From contig CM059585.1 in assembly GCA_030407085.1 (NCBI GenBank), positions 88,922,501 to 88,986,500 on the forward strand: a stretch of DNA of 64,000 nucleotides, read 5' to 3'. Origin of the DNA: Trichopria drosophilae (lineage: Eukaryota; Arthropoda; Insecta; Hymenoptera; Diapriidae). The notes under the pieces are model-generated. The model was not told where the DNA came from and ran no database searches. It was given only the letters and a program-made list of their open reading frames with translations. Of the stretch, positions 33,469-45,466 are shown in pieces. The position numbers and the translations under genes were made by a program. Numbering within the stretch: position 1 is the first letter of the stretch; each line of letters begins with the position of its first letter.

Positions 33469-33555
33469 GTGCGCTAAGTGCTCACTTAGCACACTGTTTT
33501 CCGTGTGCAAAGTAGAACATTCGTGCACCGTGCGCTAAGTAGTTACTTAGCGCAC
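33469..33555. repeat. GTGCGCTAAGT hairpin cluster
   Basis: Three hairpins in tandem. 33469-33494 is GTGCGCTAAGT, GCTC, ACTTAGCACAC. 33503-33528 is GTGTGCAAAGT with a weaker partner ending CGTGCAC. 33530-33555 is GTGCGCTAAGT, AGTT, ACTTAGCGCAC, a perfect 11-bp stem with a 4-nt loop. The stem core differs from the copies at 16567 and 20544 by a matched A/T change on both arms. Confidence 0.75.
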
Positions 33556-34151
33556 GCCGTAATGTACTATTATCAACTCTCGTTACAATCATTTTTTAAT
33601 AATGTTATAAAGTATTATTTTAACCTGAGAAGCATTAAAAATACTGTCGCTGTTATCATCATTTTACAACGGAAATGTGACTTTTCATAAATGGAATGCA
33701 TGCTTAAACTGTACTAAAATATTCTGTTATTAAGTTATTTGCTAGCTTATAGTATGACAACATATTTGTAAAGTATATTACGGTAATACTCCCTGAAAAC
33801 TGAGCGTGCTTATAGTCCAGGAAACGAACGAAAAAATAGGGGGTACCTCTAAACAAATTATAAAAGGACCCATTTTTTCGTGATAATTACTAAAGAATAA
33901 GTTAAAATACATATCCAAAATCGCCGAAAAACGGAGTGGGGGAAAGCTGTTTTTTATCAAAAAGGCCTAATTTTATTTAAAAATGGCTGTAACTTTTTAA
34001 TGACATATTATAGTGCAAATTATGTCAAATAAGAGTTGTAGGAAATGCAAAAATGTATAAAAAACGTAAGTAGGATATTTCCTCTCTCTATCACCATTTT
34101 TGAGATAATGGCTCGGAAAGTTGCAACTTATTTGAAGAGGCGTCAATAATT

Positions 34152-35576
34152 ACACAGGTCTGCAAAATTCACTTTTTTTTTTTTTTATATCAGAGTGATT
34201 TCCGACGTATTTTTGTACGCTGAACACGAATCTGAAGACGAAAAATGTCTATCAGGTCATGATTTTGAGAAAAGTGGGGGCAAACACACCAAAAAACGTG
34301 TTTTTGGGTGTTTTTACCTCTAATTTTCTCAGAAGCCTGATGTGCAACAGATCTGAATTTGTGCTCAAATTAAAGCTTGATTCTTCCCCTACAAAAATCA
34401 TATACGATAACTTTAAAAAAATTTCATAGTTTTGAAAAAAAAATTGTTTTAATTTTGCTATTCCTAGTGATTATGATGAAAATGCAAATTATTTAACTAC
34501 ATTGAGCAGAGTTCATACAAACCACTACTTGACTGTTTTCGGAGTTGGTGTTTAAGAATCCAGTGCCGCTTTTAAAAAATTCAAAATGGCGGATCTAAGA
34601 TAGCGGACGTAAAAAAAAAAATTTAAATTAACCTCATGAAAATCAGTACTCGGGGTTATTTTGAGTCGCTGATGACGAATCCAACGTTAGTTTCACAAAA
34701 TTTAAAATAGCGAATCTAACATGGCGGCCGCAAAATAAAAAATATACTTAGGATCTTAAAATCACCACTTCACGGTTTTTTTGTTCGCCATTAGTAATGC
34801 CAGCATTGTTCGACCAGGGAAGGCAAGACTTTGTTTTATAAAACAATCTACATGCAGAGTAAGATTCAAGATTCTATTTCAGTATAGACTAACTAAAGTT
34901 TTTAATAGATCATATGGAATATGATCTAGTCTTTGTTTTCCTACGGGTAGATAAATTGTTTCTTTGATTTTTACAATTTTAATAACCTCTCGGATCTGGA
35001 CATGATAAGCACTAATGGCAACAAAAAAAATCCTGAAGTGGTGATTTTTAGATCCTAAGTTTTTTTTTTATTTTGCGGCCGGAGTACTGATTTTCTTGAG
35101 GTTAATTCAAATTTTTGATTTTACGTCCGCCATCTTGGATCCGCCATTTTGAATTTTATAAAGGCGACACTGGATTCTTAAACACCAACCCCGAAAACAG
35201 TCAAGTAGTGCTTTGTATGAGCTCTGCTCAATGTAATTAAATAATTTGCATTTTCATCATAATGACTAGAAATAGCAAGGTTAAAACCATTTTTTTTTTC
35301 AAAACAATGAAATTTTTTTTAAAACTATCTTATGATTTTTGTAGGGGAAGAACCACGCTTTAATTTAAGCACAAATTGAAGTCTGTAGCACGTCAGGTTT
35401 CAGAGAAAATTAGGGGTAAAAACACCCATTAACGCGTTTTTTTGTGTCTTTACCCCCACTTTTCTCAAAATCGTAACGTGATAGGCATTTTTCGACTTCA
35501 GATTCGTGTTCAGCGCACAACAATACGTCGAAAATCGCTCTGTTATTTAAAAAAAAAAATCCGTGCAGACCTGTGT
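34152..35576. repeat. 1.4-kb foldback element, ACACAGGTCTGCA ends
   Basis: Left end ACACAGGTCTGCA, right end the complement, TGCAGACCTGTGT. The arms are complementary for about 500 bp or more (GAGAAAAGTGGGGGCAAACA, TTGTGCTCAAATTAAAGC, TTGAGCAGAGTTCATACAAA, ACAGTCAAGTAGTG). Complementarity resumes around the centre (CTTAGGATCTTAAAATCACC against GGTGATTTTTAGATCCTAAG), leaving a loop of about 34800-35010. Arms carry AAAATGGCGGATCTAAGATA and the complementary GCCATCTTGGATCCGCCATT. The upstream 33790-34150 shows no pair. Fragments of the same family lie at 31790-31870. No transposase; the ORF at 35442-35735 exits the right arm and is not called. Confidence 0.82.
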
Positions 35577-37346
35577 TACCTTACTATTGAAAATAATCTC
35601 AGTAAATATATAGAGACGTTTACAAGTCGTTTAAATTGTTTGAATTCTAAACGTTTTAGCGTATTAAAAACTTTGCGAATTTCGTTAATCGACGGATATA
35701 CACGATCTTGCAACGAATTGCATGTATGTACGTAATTTTAACCGGTATTCTTTCGACGACATCGTGAATCGGTTCAAAATGTCTATTCAATCTTCTGACG
35801 TTAACTGAGAAAAGTGGGTTTCTTTTTTAAATAGACGGAGGTTAACATTTACATTGTTTAAGTGTATCTTTATGGAGCTGGTACCGTCATGATTTTTTCG
35901 TAATACGATGTTACATCTCCGATCCTCTAGACCTCTACAACAAATCTTACAAAAAAAAAACAAAAGAACTGTTAACGTTTTTCAATTTTTGAATGTGCGG
36001 TATGTATTTGAAATTAAAAAATTTGTCACTTTGACGCTTTAAAAATAATGTAAAAAAAGTGTTCATAGTAAGTTCCTACATTTTTTTTCGTTTAGTATAC
36101 ATCCGAAATAGTTTAATAAAAATAGTGGCCCAAATCAGAAATTGTCTTTTCATATATTTTTTTAACAATCTTTATTTTAAAAAAAGTTTATATTTCGATT
36201 TGTTTAAACCTTTATAGCATATATTTTCTTTAGACGGAATTGGCTTGAAATTTGGTACTGAGAGTTTTTCGGAGTCTCTAATTATTACAAATCTGATCGC
36301 ATATTTGTAATCAGCAAACTCAAAAACCACCGGATACTCAATTTTGAAAGGATATTTTCTGGAACGTAGACGACATAGCAACCTTTTTCTTCTCTTTGAT
36401 TATTTTAGCCATCTAAAATCATTATAGAAATGTTATTCTTATATTATATAATTCACATCACAAATGTTTGATTTAACACTTCTTAAAAACTTTCAAAATT
36501 AAGTTAAAACTTTCAAAATTATATTTAAGTATTCTGTATTACAAAACATTAATATCAGAATCACTGTCCATGGGAGATGTACCATATAAGACTAATTTTT
36601 ATCGAAATAAATAACTGAACAAATTTACTGCGTAATGAGTGTTGTACGAGGACAGACTATATTCAGAAAATTACTCTATATGTCTATATTACATGTTTAA
36701 CTTTGCGATTTTCAAATTATAGCATAATGTTTTCAAAATCAACATTTAAAAACGAAAAATTTCGTGTCAAACTGATCCGTGTACGCCTTGCCGGTCACTT
36801 TCAAAAGGTACGCAGAATTGCGAACAAAACAAATGCTTGTTTATTTACATTTCACGACCTTATGCATTATTTAAATTGTTTAAACGCGAACATTTAAAGT
36901 AACTTTTGATAAAAGTATACATATATTATATTGAATATGTCATTTAATATGAATAATCCGTGGAAAATTGAAAACGTTGCACGCGGATAAAACATATAGG
37001 GACAAATGATCGCTTAAAAATATAATGAGACGATATAATTTTGTACTTTTTTAAGGATGATTACCTAAAAATAGTTTTGAGATCCACATACTGAAACTTT
37101 GTAAAAATTAATTTAACTAAATGCTGTTGTCCAATAAATACAGAAATTGTAGAGTGGAACTACCTTACCGAGGACAAAACTGGTAGTTTTCAGTAAATTA
37201 AAAATTTACTGCATCAAATGGCGTAATATGGTGTACAAAGTTGAATTTCAATGTGCAATGTAAAGTATCCACTCTTTAAAATATTCATATTTAATCCAAT
37301 CTTGGAAATATGGAAAGGAACGACGGTTTATCCGAGAGCGTTAAGT
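35577..37346. other. noncoding; ATGGCGG-module fragment 36230-36350
   Basis: TGGCTTGAAATTTGGTACTG, then TTTTTCGGAGTCTCTAATTA and ACAAATCTGATCGCATATTT belong to the dispersed module. The short ORFs at 36172-36381 and 36703-36897 have no domain. Nothing else seen. Confidence 0.4.
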
Positions 37347-37471
37347 ATGATCTTATATGTAAAATTTTAAAATAAAAGTTGTGAAAATGCGTTTCGCACC
37401 AGGATGTCATATTGTCCTTTCAATATGAAACCCAATAGTTACTGAATTTGAAATTTTACATATAAGATCAT
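37347..37471. repeat. perfect 21-bp inverted repeat, 83-bp loop
   Basis: ATGATCTTATATGTAAAATT plus T at 37347-37367 is exactly complementary to 37451-37471. It lies about 80 bp outside the target-site duplication of the Penelope-like insertion, and is independent of it. Confidence 0.8.
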
Positions 37472-37604
37472 GAATTATTGTCCGCGATGCGAACTGCTAT
37501 CCCAGTTACGTCTGTTTATTTATTTACCTTTGTACTCAATTGTTTACGTATAAGAGTTTATAAATTTGTAAGAATATATATTAATCAATGAACCGGTATT
37601 AATA

Positions 37605-37669
37605 ATCATAAATATAGATTTCAAAATGGCCAACACGGTTCAATATTATGAAAAAATCCAAGGATTCTT
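37605..37669 (+). repeat. 65-bp inverted repeat, 3' side of Penelope-like element
   Basis: Exact reverse complement of 38779-38843. Adjacent to the hammerhead-like motif on the element's 3' side. It contains the short hairpin AATCC-TT-GGATT (read on the minus strand). Confidence 0.9.
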
Positions 37670-37677
37670 TATTTCCA

Positions 37678-37717
37678 GCCCAACGTTTCGACTCTTTTGT
37701 GAGTCCTCTTCAGGGGC
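37678..37717 (-). ncRNA. hammerhead-ribozyme-like motif in Penelope-like element
   Basis: On the minus strand the order is: GCCC, CTGAAGAG, GACTC, loop ACAAAA, GAGTC, GAAACGTT, GGGC. GCCC/GGGC would be stem I and GACTC/GAGTC stem II. CTGAAGA fits the CUGANGA core and GAAA the second core strand, with a minimal 2-bp ACGT stem III and cleavage expected after the last T before GGGC. Penelope-like elements are known to carry such minimal hammerheads, which are thought to act as dimers. One extra G lies between core and stem II, so activity is uncertain. Confidence 0.6.
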
Positions 37718-37992
37718 GTCTATTAAAAATACAAAAATAACAAAAATAAAACATATACAATAAATATAATAAAACATAAAAGTAATATTGTTCAATAAAA
37801 CTAGAATAACGCACCATATACAAGTAACCGCACGCAGTATACTGAGTATGTTGACAATTTACAAATCACAGAACAGATAATCACGTCACGCACGCCTACT
37901 AATACACACAATGTGTTACATATAGCATATACAGGTATAAGTATCGACCTATATACATATAATATTAGATACATTACATTTAAAGTTACTGT

Positions 37993-38778
37993 CTACGATT
38001 CCTTAATTAAAATGTTATAGTTGTTACTAAGTTTTTCTGTGTCTGTCCTAAAGTTGATACTAAATTGTTGTTTTTGGATGTGTATCATTTCTTTTATGTT
38101 GCGTTTCCTCCAATGACTCTCATTTTCTAAAATCTTAACTTCGGAGAATTTGAAATTATGCCCCGTAGTTAACATATGCGATGTTAATGCTGAATGACCA
38201 ATATCTCTTTTCCAATTATTTTTGTGTTCGTAAATTCTTTTCTTTAAGTATCTTTTTGTTTGTCCGACGTATGTAGCATTGCATTCACTGCAGTCGATCT
38301 TGTAAATTATATTAGACCTGTCTAAATTATCAATTTTGTCAATTTTTGTTTTAAACAGGGACTCTAGAGAATTGAACCGTTTGTTAACAATTTTGATGTC
38401 AAATTTTCTATAGATGTTACTAATCCTTTGGTTAAATTTTTGGATGTATGGTATAACTATATGTTTTGAAAAATCAATTTCATTATTTATGTTGCCGGTA
38501 TTAGTTGTTTTTTGTCTATTTTTTAATATCTTGATTCTATTGTTTATGGTCTCATTTAAAAATTGGAAGTTATAACCATTTTTTTGGAGAAAAGTATAAA
38601 TATATTTTAAGTTATTGGAGTGAAATCTTTCGTTAGAGAGTAAAAGTGCTCTATCAACTAACATGGTAATTATACCTCGTTTCATATGGATCGGATGATA
38701 TGAATTAAAATTTAAATATTTTCCAGAACAGGTAGGTTTTTTGTACCAATTTGTTAACAATCTATTCCCTTCTTTAAT
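37993..38778 (-). CDS. Penelope-like GIY-YIG endonuclease domain (C-terminal part of ORF)
   Basis: Open for at least 255 codons with no stop or frameshift, continuing upstream in frame to the inverted-repeat junction. Numbering from the codon at 38758-38760 (a TTG), NWYKKPT and KYLNFNSYHP (4-23) form the post-RT linker typical of Penelope-like ORFs. IIYKIDCSECNATYVGQT (151-168) is the GIY-YIG core, with Tyr153 and the YVG motif. C157 and C160 match the C-x2-C insertion characteristic of Penelope endonucleases. Arg170/Arg175 and H179 fall in the catalytic helix; His189, His195 and His201 lie in the following zinc-binding-like stretch, and E224 is in the place of the catalytic Glu. The RT palm and fingers are missing, so the copy cannot be autonomous. 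An undamaged domain suggests recent insertion. Confidence 0.88.
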   Translation of the reverse strand: MKEGNRLLTNWYKKPTCSGKYLNFNSYHPIHMKRGIITMLVDRALLLSNERFHSNNLKYIYTFLQKNGYNFQFLNETINNRIKILKNRQKTTNTGNINNEIDFSKHIVIPYIQKFNQRISNIYRKFDIKIVNKRFNSLESLFKTKIDKIDNLDRSNIIYKIDCSECNATYVGQTKRYLKKRIYEHKNNWKRDIGHSALTSHMLTTGHNFKFSEVKILENESHWRKRNIKEMIHIQKQQFSINFRTDTEKLSNNYNILIKES

Positions 38779-38843
38779 AAGAATCCTTGGATTTTTTCAT
38801 AATATTGAACCGTGTTGGCCATTTTGAAATCTATATTTATGAT
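38779..38843 (-). repeat. 65-bp inverted repeat, 5' junction of Penelope-like element
   Basis: Exact reverse complement of 37605-37669, joined directly to the truncated ORF. Its outer two bases overlap the target-site duplication. Confidence 0.9.
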
Positions 38844-38853
38844 AAGAGTTTAT

Positions 38854-40760
38854 GTACATATTATAACAGAAAATACTGATAAATACCAAGAACTGTCATT
38901 ACTTATAGCACTATATTTAAAATTATTCTACAGTTTAAAAAGTCCTGCTTTTTCACGGTCTGTTATGCACAAACAACAGATGACGCCAGATTCAGTTCAT
39001 AATATTTTAAAAAAGTGAACCAATAATTATATCACCGAGTTTGATCCAGGCCTTGGACAGATCAAACGTTACATCACTAATAAATCGTGATGTATATTCA
39101 AACAAGCTGATCAAGGTCTGGCCAGAATTCTATAAAAATTTCGGCGTTTTTTAGAAGAATGAACTAGGATTTTACTATCCAGACCGAAGTCTGTAGAAAA
39201 CAGTCAATAGTTCTAGTAATAAACAAATTTTCACAAGATACCAAATGTTATCAAATGTAAGTTGGTAATATTTTGAACAAATACAAGTTTAAAATATAAT
39301 TTTGTGTACTCCACGTAATATGCAGCATTCCAGAAATATTACATCTTCTCCACCATATTATTTTGATATAGCAACCACTCCATGTTCACCGGAATACTTA
39401 ATTTTTCTTCAAATAAGAAAGTACCTTATTTGATGAATTGTTATTTTCAAAATGATAGACGTTCCTATATATGGCATGTAAATTAATTATAAATTTGAAG
39501 ACCAAAGAAAGTCAAAACGATGGGCACCGAAAAGTTGTACTTTTACACCAATCGCGAAAGTTTGCAACTTTGTTCGCAATACTTCCTTCGGTAGCGAAAG
39601 TTACATCTGAGTTTTATATTCCTATGTCTACCAAGGAGGAATCTTTTCGAGACATTTAAGAAAATCGATTATACGTATATATATGATCTGTAAGCAGTTC
39701 GTCTATTTTATTATCTTCAAGTAAGAAATAGTCCTTTCGCACTTCAAAGAAACTTTACGTGAAATTCGCGCGAATCTTACTTGAAAATTCATACCAAATC
39801 CCTGCGCAAAGTTGATGGCGAATCAGCATAAGGGAATGAAAATATAGATTCAAGTGAAAACTTTATATGGAATATATGCCTCTAAATCTAATTTAATCCA
39901 TTTTTATCTATCAAATTATGATTTTTATCAGGTTTACATAGTAAAATGAAAATAGTTGTTTATTTTAAACATGTATATGACATTATAGCGATTATCAAAC
40001 TTTTCAATTTAGTCATTGTGTTGTTTAAGGCAAATATCTAGAATTTGGGTCTCTCAATAAATTTTTCGCCCAAAACTTCAAGCACAACATTGGCGTTGGG
40101 TATATGTATTCATATATACCTGAGAAGTAATAGTTTATGCTAATGCCTCCTTTTTACTCAACGACGTTAACCCTGTTAAGGTGGTCAATATACTGACAAC
40201 CGGGATGAGCTTGAAATTTTGAGTTTTTGAAAGGTTAAACAAAGCATTTTCTTCCGATTTTTAAAAAATATCACTTAAATGGGAGTTGAGGAAGTGCACA
40301 ACATTGCATTTTAAGGAATATATATATTTAATATTTTGTTGTTTAAATAAATTAACCAATAAAAATCGTAATTTTTATATGAAAAAAGAGTCGCACGCAA
40401 ACGCTTAACTGGATTGCCCTAAGATATTGTATACTAGGATTTTCGAGTTTGATGATTACCACCCCAAAAACCCCATGCATACTAATTTTTATAAAAAACT
40501 GTTCATCACAATAATGTGAATTACAAAATGGTTTAGCCGGCCGTGTCAATTACTATGAAATTAGGTATTATGCGAATCACAAAACAAACTTCAACAATAT
40601 TTATTGAAAATTAAGAGAGAGACGAGGCAAGAATGAGTGGTTTACTCAATTTATCAAGTACACATGTCGACATGGTTTTGTGGTTGAACCCGAATCCAAG
40701 GTTAGAAGTGGCCCATCACATTATGACTTGGTGATATCTGAGGTTATGTTCATGTGTTTA
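38854..40760. other. noncoding; small GATCCAGGCC motif cluster
   Basis: At 39040-39190, GATCCAGGCCTTGGACAG, CTGATCAAGGTCTGGCCAG and ATCCAGACCGAAGTCTG repeat a short partly self-complementary motif. TTAACCCTGTTAAGGTGGTC at 40167 is another TTAACCC start without a partner. No gene recognised. Confidence 0.4.
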
Positions 40761-40764
40761 TGAA

Positions 40765-41025
40765 AATCGGTCGACTGGTGCAGGGAGTTGAGCCAGAATT
40801 GACCGACAATTGACCGAATGCCGATTTTGGGTTGATTTTCAGTCGATTTTTACTAAATTGACTTAATATTGATGAAATCAAAATGCATTATTCGGTCAAC
40901 TTTCTGAACGTCGAATGAAAATCGACCGAATGCCGACTACAGTCGATTTTCGATCAATTACCGGTCAATTTTGGGTCGATTCTTTGCACAATTCGACCGA
41001 TTTACAGTCGATTTACTATGATATA
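40765..41025. repeat. AATCGACCGAATGCCG / TCGGTCGATT motif array
   Basis: AATTGACCGACAATTGACCG, AATGCCGATTTTGGGTTG, AAAATCGACCGAATGCCGAC, TACAGTCGATTTTCGATC, CAATTACCGGTCAATTTTGG and TTCGACCGATTTACAGTCG pack the same short motif in both orientations over about 260 bp. The + ORF at 40915-41181 merely reads through it. Confidence 0.65.
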
Positions 41026-44000
41026 CATAATAATGTTTGTTGTCCTTCTGCACTATTTGCATCTTTTACTACTACCTGTACCCTTCAAAATGGGCTTTCA
41101 TTCCGTCCGGTCATTTTAAATTATGACATTAACCGTCAACGGAATGTGTGCTGTGTTACGATTTTACAGCTAGTTATTTAAATAACTTTGAAAATAATGT
41201 AAAATATACAAACGCCGCGAAATTTATATACTGATATTGGCAATACGAAAAACAGTTAATTTCCTTAAATCGGTACGTTTATGGAAAGTATCCTTACACT
41301 TGTACAACAGTTTAAGACCCATACAAACGAATAGTGTCAATAAACGCATTATTATTATGTCTTTTGCAAAATCGAAACAATGAATATTCGATTTATAGTA
41401 CGGCGCGGATAATAGTTAAACAAGTTTAAATAAGTATATTTACGAAATTCAAGGGTTGAGTTATATTTATATACTATACTGACGACCCACAATTAAATAT
41501 GTGGCCCATATAATTCACATGTACAATTATACTATTTTTTGAGTCATTTCGCAAAAAAAAATGTTAACTCACGGCACTTAAAGGAAATACTCATAGGAGG
41601 CAAGTGTAATTTAATTACTTTCTCATCTTTAAATAATTACAAAACATCTCTGTAACATCGGGCGTCTTCACTATTCATCAAGCGTGTTATTTATTATATT
41701 TTCATGTATAAAAAAATATATCACATGAAAGCAATGACGTTCACTCGTGTGCATTAGAATCACAGAACTCCAGAATTTAAAAGTTACAAAGATTTTTCCA
41801 TTCATTTGTCGTCCAAAATTGCTTTTCATTTTTGTTCTGATTTGCTTGATCGTATATAGTCGCATGCCGTGAAACTGAGGATCAACAATTGATGAGAGAA
41901 ATTCGTCGAATATCTTCTGTTTACGTCTGGAATAACGTTCGAAATGTAAACAAACATTCTCTCCAGTCTACATTTATTACACTTTGAACTTGTATCTTCG
42001 CATATATGTAACGTTCACTATATGAAATTTCTCGGAGAGGGCGGGTATACTCGGGACAGTGGAGCGGACACATACACGTCTTATACACACTAGCTTGCGG
42101 GAAAAGGGCTGAACTCAGAGACATCTACTGTTAGCGCAAAGAATATAATATTAAATCAGGAAACGTTATATTTCTCAAAGAACAAAATATTACAATATTC
42201 AAAATAATGAAACAAAATTTTAAATCCAAACAATTCTAATAGCACTTGAAAGAGCGCAACTAATATAAAAGTATACATTGCACAAAGATATAGTTGAACT
42301 AATCAAAGTAAAGTTTATACAACTATTTATAGAAACTCATGTCATGAATATATTCCACTCGCTATATAGAAAACTATATTCAGTATAAAATATTAAGACA
42401 TTTTTCATTGTTTTAATATATAGAATCCAACATTTAAACGGAAATTTATATAAATCAGACTTGCTTCGGAATCTATTTTCCACGATAATATAACCAAAAT
42501 AAAACTTTAGCAATCTTTAAATTGCCCAAGTGCATAATGGTTGATCTATTCTAAAGCCATTTAAAGTTGCAAGACAACATATTTATCTATGTATACTTTC
42601 AAAAAGAAAATTCGTATTTTCTATAATACCTTCTTAATTCCACAACATGAAAACACTAATTACACTGACCGACAAAATTTTATTTTTGGTTTACCTTTGG
42701 CAAGCGAATTATCATTTCTGACGTTTTTTTTCGTACTGAAAATGATGGTGGTGCTACCAGAAATTTGCTATCTAATTGTAAAAAATAGTTTATAAAGTAT
42801 TATAAATATCATAAACATAACATTAATTTAATAAAGACGCAATATTGTATATGAAAATATACGTTTATAACAGACGTTTACAGTTGCTCAAACATTCTCC
42901 GGTTATAAAACGTGTGCATAATTCTATTTAATATTCTTTATGATATACGTTAATAAAACGTTGAACCTATACCACTTAAAGTCATAAATATTTTTATCCG
43001 TATAATGCATTTCCTTTTTAAATTTTGTCATTATAATTTATGATAAAATATTTATACCTCGAAATACATGTTTAAGCACATTATTTGTCTTTTTGTTTTA
43101 ATTTGATTAGTAAATGTTGCTTTCGTGACTCTTTAAAAAAATCTTGTTTAGAGCATGGTGTAAACATAGATTTTGAGTAAACAAACCAACGTTTTTATAA
43201 AATATAGCTTTTGTTTGTTAGATACCCTATTTACGTTATGAATAACAGAATAATATATCAAAATATGACCAAAAATGGTCTCAAAACTTTTCTCAAACGA
43301 AATTAAAATCTTTGAAGATTTTCGTTTATTATTAGATATTTTTAAAAAATATTTTTCTTGTCCTTTGTGCATTTCTAATTAAAACATTAATTTTTACATT
43401 TTGTAATATGAGAGTATGGCAAGATAAATATATTAATTACATATTTTACGTCATTCGTAAAAGCAAAGCAGAACATTCTGCATACGTGACAACACCAAAC
43501 AAAAACAATCATCATTAAAATCTTTATTTATTACAAATTGTTACTTAGAACACAAATCATTTAACTGTAATTACAAAATGTTTATTTGATTTAAATTCCA
43601 AGCAACTGTACTTATTAAGTTTAAATTAACTGCAATGTTTTTATTTATTGAAATATCGGCAAAAGAAATATTCTTGTATGCATTTGGTAGAATTCCTCGC
43701 TTATTATGTTAGTTCTACAGTGTACACCAAATGTTTTATTGCGAGGTCTATAACATCGATTTTGCATCAACCAAGATTTTATTACACTCCTACAAACTGC
43801 AGTTGTGAATAGTCATTGAACTTCCACACACTTTTAATACTCGGATGCGTAAAAAAAATCTTGTCATCTGCACATTTTCTAATCCATTCGGCAATATCAA
43901 TACAGGTCTTCAAAATGGAAATTATTAGAAGGTTTGTCTTATTTTGTATATAGTATTAATTTTAGATATTTTTAATACCGCTTAATTGAAATTAACACAT

Positions 44001-45270
44001 TATTAAAAAGGAATTCAAACTTTTCTAAAATCTTATATTATATCCGACTACTATAAAAGTAGGCAAATAGTCATAAAATCTATTAATTTCGAATTACAAT
44101 ATTTGTTATTGTTTGTATTTGGTAAAAGCAATTTTCAAAACAATAAACTTTACCAAATTAAACCGTCATTTCGGACCCTATATTGAATTTTTTATATCGA
44201 AAATAATTTCTGTTGTTCCATGGTTTTTATATTCTGATAATAGATGCACGATTTTTAAAGGTTTACCTGCAAAGTAGAAGCGTTTCGATGTGATAAAAAA
44301 GTTAAAACAAAGAAATTTATTGAAAATCCGTGTTATTTCAAATGAAAGTTAAAAATGTTTTGCTACTTTTTGAATTTTATATATTTTCTAACCGAAAGAT
44401 CATACCCAAGAATAATTGAAAGGAAATTTTGTATTATTTTTGTAACATATTTTTGTAACATATTTTTGTTAATTGGGATTTCATTGAAGTTGGAATAATC
44501 AAAAACTGCAATTATTGAGTTGAACGGTTAATAATATTCAATTCAAAAACAATTTTATAATTTTGGAAAGTTTGGAAATATATTTTGGCAGTAGTGTTGC
44601 ACAAAAATTAAGTTTTTGAAATTGGTGTATAGAACGGATATGATCGATGTTTCTTTTCCATTAATATTATGGTTACAGTATTACAAAAACAGTTCCAAAT
44701 GTTTCGATTACCAAAAAACTAAATTTTCGAAAATTCTTTAAAAACAATGAAAACAAATAAAGAAAAGTACTCTATGTTCCTAAGAAAATGATCAATTTTA
44801 TGATAAATGCATAGGGTAAAGCTTTATATTGTAATATGACATACTCCAGATTATTGAGAAACGAATTTACGATAGAATGAAATTTTGATTGGGGATACGT
44901 GATAGATCGCGAGTGATTAATTGCTCTTCGTAGAAGAACGACGTGACATCTTAACTGATTTGACTACATGGTCGATTAAATTATCAGTTAACAAGTGGAG
45001 GCCCATGAAAAAACATACGCGTGATGTATAGAGCCATTTATTTCTGTGTTGGAATATAATTGTGGAATTTTTTACACGTTGCATTCAAATTACGGCTAAG
45101 GAATAATATTTGTATAAGTATTTCATAAATTTATAAGAATACGAACAAATTTTAAGTGAAAAACAGTAACTGATGAGAGAAAACAGTCTTTCTAAAGATA
45201 TTTCAATTCATAATAGAATAATCGTTCTCTCTAAATCTGAATTAGTTAAAAACTAACAATAAGAAAATGA
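41026..45270. other. AT-rich noncoding DNA
   Basis: No gene, RNA or transposon structure recognised in about 4.2 kb. Short ORFs (41671-41865, 41921-42124, 42589-42795, 43148-43372) have no domains and AT-driven composition. Confidence 0.4.
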
Positions 45271-45274
45271 AAAG

Positions 45275-45466
45275 CAGGTCATCAAATGAATTAGTAATTA
45301 TTTTTGCTAATAAAAAGTTGAAACCTACTAATTTATTACTAATTCTATAAACTACTAAATTAAAAAAATCAATATCTACTTGTAGATTAGTAGAATTTTA
45401 CTAGTGAATTAGTATTCGTATTATTGGTTAGTAAAAAACTGACTAGTTGATGGTAACCCACTTTTC
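45275..45466. mobile_element. ATTAGTA-rich MITE, copy B
   Basis: Ends TTGATGGTAACCCACTTTT, the complement of the start of copy A (AGTGGATTACCATCAA). The interior is rich in CTACTAATTTATTACTAATT and GATTAGTAG. The left end is poorly defined. Confidence 0.5.

Larger units (their letters stand above)
37562..38841 (-). mobile_element. 5'-truncated Penelope-like element with snap-back end
   Basis: A 12-bp direct repeat ATAAGAGTTTAT (37550-37561 and 38842-38853) flanks the unit and looks like a target-site duplication. Reading on the minus strand, the element begins with a 65-bp inverted copy of its own 3' region, then enters the reading frame within the linker after the lost reverse transcriptase. 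It continues through the GIY-YIG domain, a 3' region, a hammerhead-like motif and the 3' end. Penelope-like elements are retroelements that pair an RT with a GIY-YIG endonuclease and commonly insert 5'-truncated (family knowledge). Confidence 0.85.
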
